DNA from: Chamaecyparis obtusa
Lineage: Eukaryota > Streptophyta > Pinopsida > Cupressales > Cupressaceae
Assembly: GCA_027943335.1 (NCBI GenBank)
Contig: BSBK01002085.1
Location: 1,160,501 to 1,224,500 of the forward strand
DNA: 64,000 nucleotides
Direction: 5' to 3'
Shown here: piece after piece, positions 59,300 to 64,000 of the stretch
How positions within the stretch are numbered: position 1 is the stretch's first letter
Layout: each line of letters starts with the position of its first letter
Position numbers and translations under genes: made by a program
Notes under the pieces: model-generated
What the model was told of the DNA's origin: nothing
Databases searched by the model: none
Seen by the model: the letters and a program-made list of their open reading frames with translations, nothing else

Positions 59300-60300
59300 A
59301 GGTTCTTGATCTTAGGGTCAAGGTTGACCTTCTAGTTCAAGGTTGACCTCGACCTTGACCCAAGGTTTAAATTTCAAATTCTGAAGATTTCTGGATGTCG
59401 GGGTTCAGAAATAATTATTTTCCGCTTCTGGGTCGACTGTTTCGGGCTTCAAAGCGGTGACTTTTAAAAGGCATTTAATTTAGGTCCAATCCTAGGGGTA
59501 TGAGCCCAATGGAAATTTATTTCTCATATGTCGGCCTCTCTAGAAGTTTGTGCCCTAGACCAGTATATAAGGAAGCCTTCTCCTCTCATTTCAATTCAAG
59601 CAGTCAAAAAATAATCATCAATCATCAAGCAAGAAGGAGAAAGAAAGAATTCAAGCATTCAAGATTCAATTCATCAAAGAGATCCATTGGTAGCCATTGA
59701 AGGATTCAAGCTCTATGGAGCCCTCTTGTTGAAGATTTTTCCATCCATATCCATTCAAGCTTGTTCCTATTCCAAGATCCATTCAAGATTGGTGTTAAAG
59801 ATCTAAATGCAATTTATTTGAGACATCCGACATCCTACAATTCTACATCTATTTGGAGCATCCATACTTGTGGATTCAAGGATTTGAATCCTCCACAAGG
59901 GTTTCAACACAAGCAAGGTGAATTGCTCCATTTACTTTGTTTATTACTGCAATTTCAATTCTATTTCAAGGTTAATTCCAAAACTGGGGTTTGACCAAGA
60001 CAAACCCCTCATCCAAACAATAAAACTATTTTTATTGCAAGTGCAAGTATGAATAATGAATTACAGAGTAGATTCAGATACCCTTTTTGGCAAACTTTTA
60101 GGATCCACGAATAGAATTTTCATCAGAGCAGTGCAAGTCAAGGTCGACATAAAGGGGTCAAGGTCAACCTGCATTTAGGTCAAGGTTGACCCAGATCAGA
60201 AAAGAAAAAGATTTATGGGTTTTCTCCGTCTCTGTGTTTCAATTCTAGATCCGGTTGCAGAATTTCCAGAAACTCAGTACAGACACTAGAAAATAGCAAT
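59300..60300 (+). mobile_element. LTR-like promoter fragment with TATA box and TTGACC repeats
   Basis: Upstream AAGGTTGACC words (59321-59362), a TATA box (59564-59570), a CA-rich transcript start region, an A-rich leader (TCAATCATCAAGCAAG), a poly(A)-like AATAAAAC (60029) and a second TTGACC cluster (60140-60195). This is the layout of a plant LTR, but neither end could be fixed and no partner LTR is in the window. Confidence 0.4.
59564..59570 (+). promoter_or_regulatory. TATA box
   Basis: TATATAA within CAGTATATAAGGAAGCC; followed 20-30 bases later by CTCATTTCAATTCAAG, a plausible start region. Confidence 0.5.
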
Positions 60301-60514
60301 TTCCATATCTGCTATACTTTGAGGTTAGTATTTGTCTTCAATTAAGATTTTAATACTCTATTCCAAAATGGAATGTAAGGTTTTCCTCTTTCTTCTTATT
60401 ACTAATCAATTGATTCATTTATGCATTGACCATTTTCTTGTGGTTAATCTATTTGGATCTTTCCTTTGGGAATTTGGGATTAAGAAGAGAATATTACCTT
60501 CCCCAATTCTTCTA

Positions 60515-60556
60515 TACATATATATATATATAGACACACACACACACACACACACT
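60515..60556. repeat. Compound (TA)n(CA)n microsatellite
   Basis: About 9 TA units followed by about 11 CA units. Confidence 0.95.
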
Positions 60557-61299
60557 TAAACAGATAACAATCTTCCAAACATAGAAGTTGGATCTGCTTT
60601 GGACTACTATAATAGTTAATGAATTTGGAATCCAATATTCATGGGCAGAGAGGGAGGGCAATTTAACCTATCCTAAAGGTTAAGGTAAAAATATGGTTAT
60701 TCCCACTGCTAACCTATCCATTTGGAAATACTAGTATGGTCATAAGTGGATCCTTGTGTTCTCTTATGTGGAAGCCATCGATACCCATGTTTTCCTGCTC
60801 ATTTGCCTCTTTATTTCCTTTCTTGTAAGTAAGTCAACACTCAGAGTTTGAGAATGAGTTTAGAAGTTCTCTAAGTCTTGCTAAGTTTGAGTTTGATTCC
60901 AAATTGGATTATTTCCTTTACTCATGGTATTTAAGATGATCTAGGAACTCTTTCTACCTTTTTTCTATCTTTGATGTGTAAGACCAAATTCTTTTCACAT
61001 TTGTGTTCCTATTAGATCTGCTACACAAAGTTCCTTAGGATATAAAGATTATTCTTCATAGATTTCTTGACCTAATACATGGTACAAGATGCTAAGATAT
61101 AAGATGAATAGGTTATATGTAATCCAATCTAATATTTTGTTTAGAATCTTCCTAAAATTGATGACAAAAGTTTATGAGCTTCTAAGCAATACCTAAATCT
61201 AAAAAAAATGTTATAAAATAAGCTCTTTGATAACGTAGATTATCATTGTACTCTATTCAACCTAGCCATTATCATCTGAGATACTAGGTATTATGGTCT
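60557..61299. other. No gene recognised
   Basis: AT-rich; would be downstream of the LINE 3' end. No poly(A) tail of the LINE (a T run on this strand) is obvious. Confidence 0.35.
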
Positions 61300-62660
61300 C
61301 CTGATATATTCCATTAGCTCCTTCATTAGCTAGGGCATCCACATCTTTTTTTCCTTCTCTGTAGATATTGTTTAGGGTATAGTAATTGAATGTAGAAAGA
61401 ATCTCCATACCTCTTCTACCAGGTCATTAAGGCACCAATTTGGTGTATTACCATTTCTTACTATATTAATAACCAGGGATGAATCCCCTTCAATTTCTAT
61501 GTTATCTAGATTTAGTCTTTTGCATTATAACATGCCTTCAATGAGAGAAAAGAGTTTTTCTTTGTTATTAGATTCTATCCCTAGAGAAATAGATTTACTA
61601 GTGTTCCTAGATCCATCCCACTTGTGGATACAACAACCAACTCCTGCCTTACCAAGATTACCCCTAGGTGCTTCATCGAAGTTAAGTTTGTACCAAATAA
61701 AACCTGAAGGTTTCCATACACATTTCTCATGTCTATCCTTATTTGTCAATTTCTTATTTCCATAGAAAGTAGGGATCTTTAAGCCATACCACTTGTTGCG
61801 AATAACATTACATAGGTTTTTCCAAGCATATTCCTACAATTAACCAGTTCAACTCTGATTGCTTCTACTTTATTTGAGAATTGATCCAAACTAAGTTTGG
61901 ATTTCTTGAAGATACATTGATTTATTTCCTTCCAGATTTCCCAAATCAACATAGAGGGGGCAATACACCTTATTTTACTATACATATCATTACTTTTGAA
62001 TTTAGGAAATACCTCCACTATGTCATTTTGGAATGTTGTGGACCATCTTAACTTTCTAAATAACCATTTCTAGGAGAAGTTACATCCTATAAGTAAGTGA
62101 TCCACACTCTCACTTTCTACTTCACATAGAGGGCATCTAGATGGGTCCTGGTATCCTATTTTCCTAAACCATTCCATAGTCAAAATTCTCTAATGTAAGG
62201 TAGCCCATGCAAACATCCTACCTTTTGGCATACAATACTTATTCCAGCATAAGTCAATAGGTAAATCGATTGGGGCCAGGGGGTTGATTGAAGGATAGCA
62301 TATACATCTTTTGAATTATGCTCATCATTATTGGAATTTTTCCAAATAATGGTGTCTGCTCCTTTTCTAGGATTGATTGTTCTCATAAGAAAAGTCCCAG
62401 ATATTTCGGATACAAAATCTATATGTAGGCATATAAAATTTGGATAAAATTTTCAAAAGGAAAGTAATTTACAAAGCCACGTGACACCCTATTGTTTTCC
62501 AGAGTCTATTTTAAATTCCTAAGCAATAATTGCTCAACTAAAGCGGTCGAGTAGTGTGTATAACCATAGTTAGGGAGTAGTGGTTGTGGCATTGGATTCA
62601 ACATCAAGTTCATTATACTCCTCATCATATTCTTTTACATTCATTCCAACTCTTAAAAAT
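61300..62660 (-). pseudogene. LINE (L1-type) C-terminal RT end, zf-RVT and RNase H
   Basis: Minus strand. The region after RT has PRKGADTIIWKNSNNDEHNS (about 62370-62311). Then a zf-RVT-like segment shows KLRWSTTFQNDIVEVF and LIWEIWKEINQCIFKKS (about 61955-61905). A plant LINE RNase H starts GFIWYKLNFDEAPRGNLGKA (61700-61641, first Asp present), followed by IEGDSSLVI (about 61490) and, in a shifted frame, DVDALANEGANG (about 61335), so the acidic residues are all traceable. Stops and at least three frame changes break it. The RNase H would remove RNA during target-primed reverse transcription. The endonuclease and main RT are not present to the right, so the copy is 5'-truncated. Confidence 0.85.
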
Positions 62661-64000
62661 ATAAACTAAAGGATGTTTGTGATCCTATGTAATGTAATGT
62701 AATAATGTAACTATGTATATATTGTGTTGGACATTATTTGTGAAGGATATTGCAATCAATTAATAATGTAATTGGATTAGCATAGTTTGTGTGTGGTGGT
62801 GTTAGTAATGAATGTGAATAATCATGCATTCTTTCCTTACATTGCAATGTTATGTTATGGTTATGTTTAAGATGTAACTAATGGTGTCATGAGTCACCTC
62901 AGAGGGTGTGGTAGTGCTCTCTTGAGTTTGTCATAGCTCAATGTGATGATTTGATTTGTTTAGTGTATTTTAGGACCCATTAGAGGTATTCCAAAGTGTC
63001 TTGTAAAGTCTCATGTAAGTGTTTTAGTTGTATATTTTTGTGTTTTCTTGCTTGGGGAAGGGCTTTATGGTGTCATGTAGGTGGTTATATCCATCCCCGT
63101 CCTGCATGTTGATGGTGCCTAGTGTACAGGGGAGTGGTTTTCATGCTTATTCTTCCACATTTTTATCATTTTCATGTTACTCAAGAATTTCTAGGGTGTC
63201 TAGTCAACTCCAATGTATTTATGGTGTCTAGGGGACCAATCCCTAGCTTTGATTCACCCACTAGTTAGGACACCAACATTATTGGATGACAATGACATGG
63301 AAAACTAGTTACTAGGGACAATAGCAACCAATTTAGGAAATAGTGTACTGAAAGGATTATTGCACAATGTGTTAAGAGTCATTTTGGCTCACATGTGTCT
63401 TATCAAGATATTTTAGTCCCCTTTAAGTGCTCTAGTATAAGGTAGGTGTATGGGTGGGATTTTTGAGATCCTAAAGAGGTTGTTTAGGTCACTGAGTTAT
63501 TTTCAAATGTTTGGAGAGTCAAGAGGATCTATTAGGCGGTTTAAGTGTGTGGTGAGTTTCAATTTTGTAATGGGGGGGAAATAGGTGAGATTTACTCCAT
63601 GTATGCAAAGTAGGACTCTTAGGCCTATTTCCCTACTTACATTGCATTGGAAGGAGAATGTCCCACTTGGCCCAAGATCTCTAGGAACAAGGTCGATTTA
63701 GTGGTCCTTTGTATGGGGAGATGAAATATGACTATGTAATTATAGAATATGAGTGAAGAAAAAAGGTTAAAATAAGGAGAAATGACGACTTTCAACATGT
63801 AGAGGAAAGTAGAAAACAGATAGGTGAATTTGGGTGGAATATGCAAGAAGTATAGATTGTAACTAACATGCATAATGAATTTCGAGAAAAATTAAAGGCA
63901 CTTAGTTTGTTGGGGTAACCTATTCCTGGGACTTATTCGACTGGGGTGACTCACTCTTGATAGTTCAAATTCAATGACACACATAGTGTAGATATTTGAA
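62661..64000. other. No gene recognised
   Basis: AT-rich with recurring GGTGTC(A/T) words (62883-63240). Short chance ORFs only. The last 100 bases contain TTGTTGGGGTAACC, which could be an LTR start, but nothing supports it. Confidence 0.3.

Overview
The window looks like repeat-rich intergenic DNA of a large seed-plant nuclear genome. A gymnosperm is my best guess, from the AT-rich sequence, the old nested LTR retrotransposons and the absence of any intact host gene; nothing in the sequence fixes the species. No rRNA, tRNA, CRISPR array or bacterial-type operon was seen. Nearly every coding trace belongs to a transposable element. The one recognisable host-derived gene is a broken fragment of the nucleolar GTPase gene NOG1. 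One further possible host exon is unassigned.

Layout. 1-10270: the 3' part of a Ty3/gypsy element of the Tat lineage (RT, RNase H, a second RNase H, integrase). Between its pol and its probable 3' LTR it carries a broken antisense gene for a plant mobile domain (PMD) protein. 10271-13556: two Sirevirus-like copia fragments abutting in opposite orientation. 13557-15866: minus-strand Tat gag, split by a nearly complete but mutated Ty1/copia element at 15867-20992. 21990-25049: three inverted repeats around the NOG1 fragment. 25050-30041: low-content DNA with a copia LTR/PBS remnant, a possible exon and a degenerate direct repeat. 30059-37033: a roughly 1 kb minus-strand retroposon bounded by a 17-bp direct repeat. 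A complete non-autonomous Sirevirus-like element (30076-36051, TSD AAAAG) is inserted in it; that element has gag and a large orphan ORF but no pol. 39690-45880: a second Ty3/gypsy pol whose integrase is split by a 3.8 kb non-autonomous copia element (41339-45128). 46573-48145: two LTRs of one family in inverted orientation, 19 bp apart, forming a large palindrome. 48146-50851: a non-autonomous LTR element with an unrecognised gene. 50852-55600: remnant of a second Tat-like element, minus strand, again carrying a PMD gene antisense to the element. 59300-60300: promoter-like LTR fragment. 61300-62660: 3' end of a non-LTR retrotransposon (LINE), minus strand.

How it fits together. The order of events can be read from the nesting. 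Tat sits in a Sirevirus-like element. Copia sits in a Tat gag. The non-autonomous Sirevirus-like element sits in a retroposon. A non-autonomous copia sits in a gypsy integrase. The most interesting pattern is that both Tat-like elements hold a PMD gene in the same antisense slot. The second is the non-autonomous Sirevirus-like element, whose pol is replaced by a single long ORF of unknown function. Boundaries marked exact rest on LTR termini (TG...CA), primer-binding sites, polypurine tracts and target-site duplications read by eye; percentage identities are estimates.
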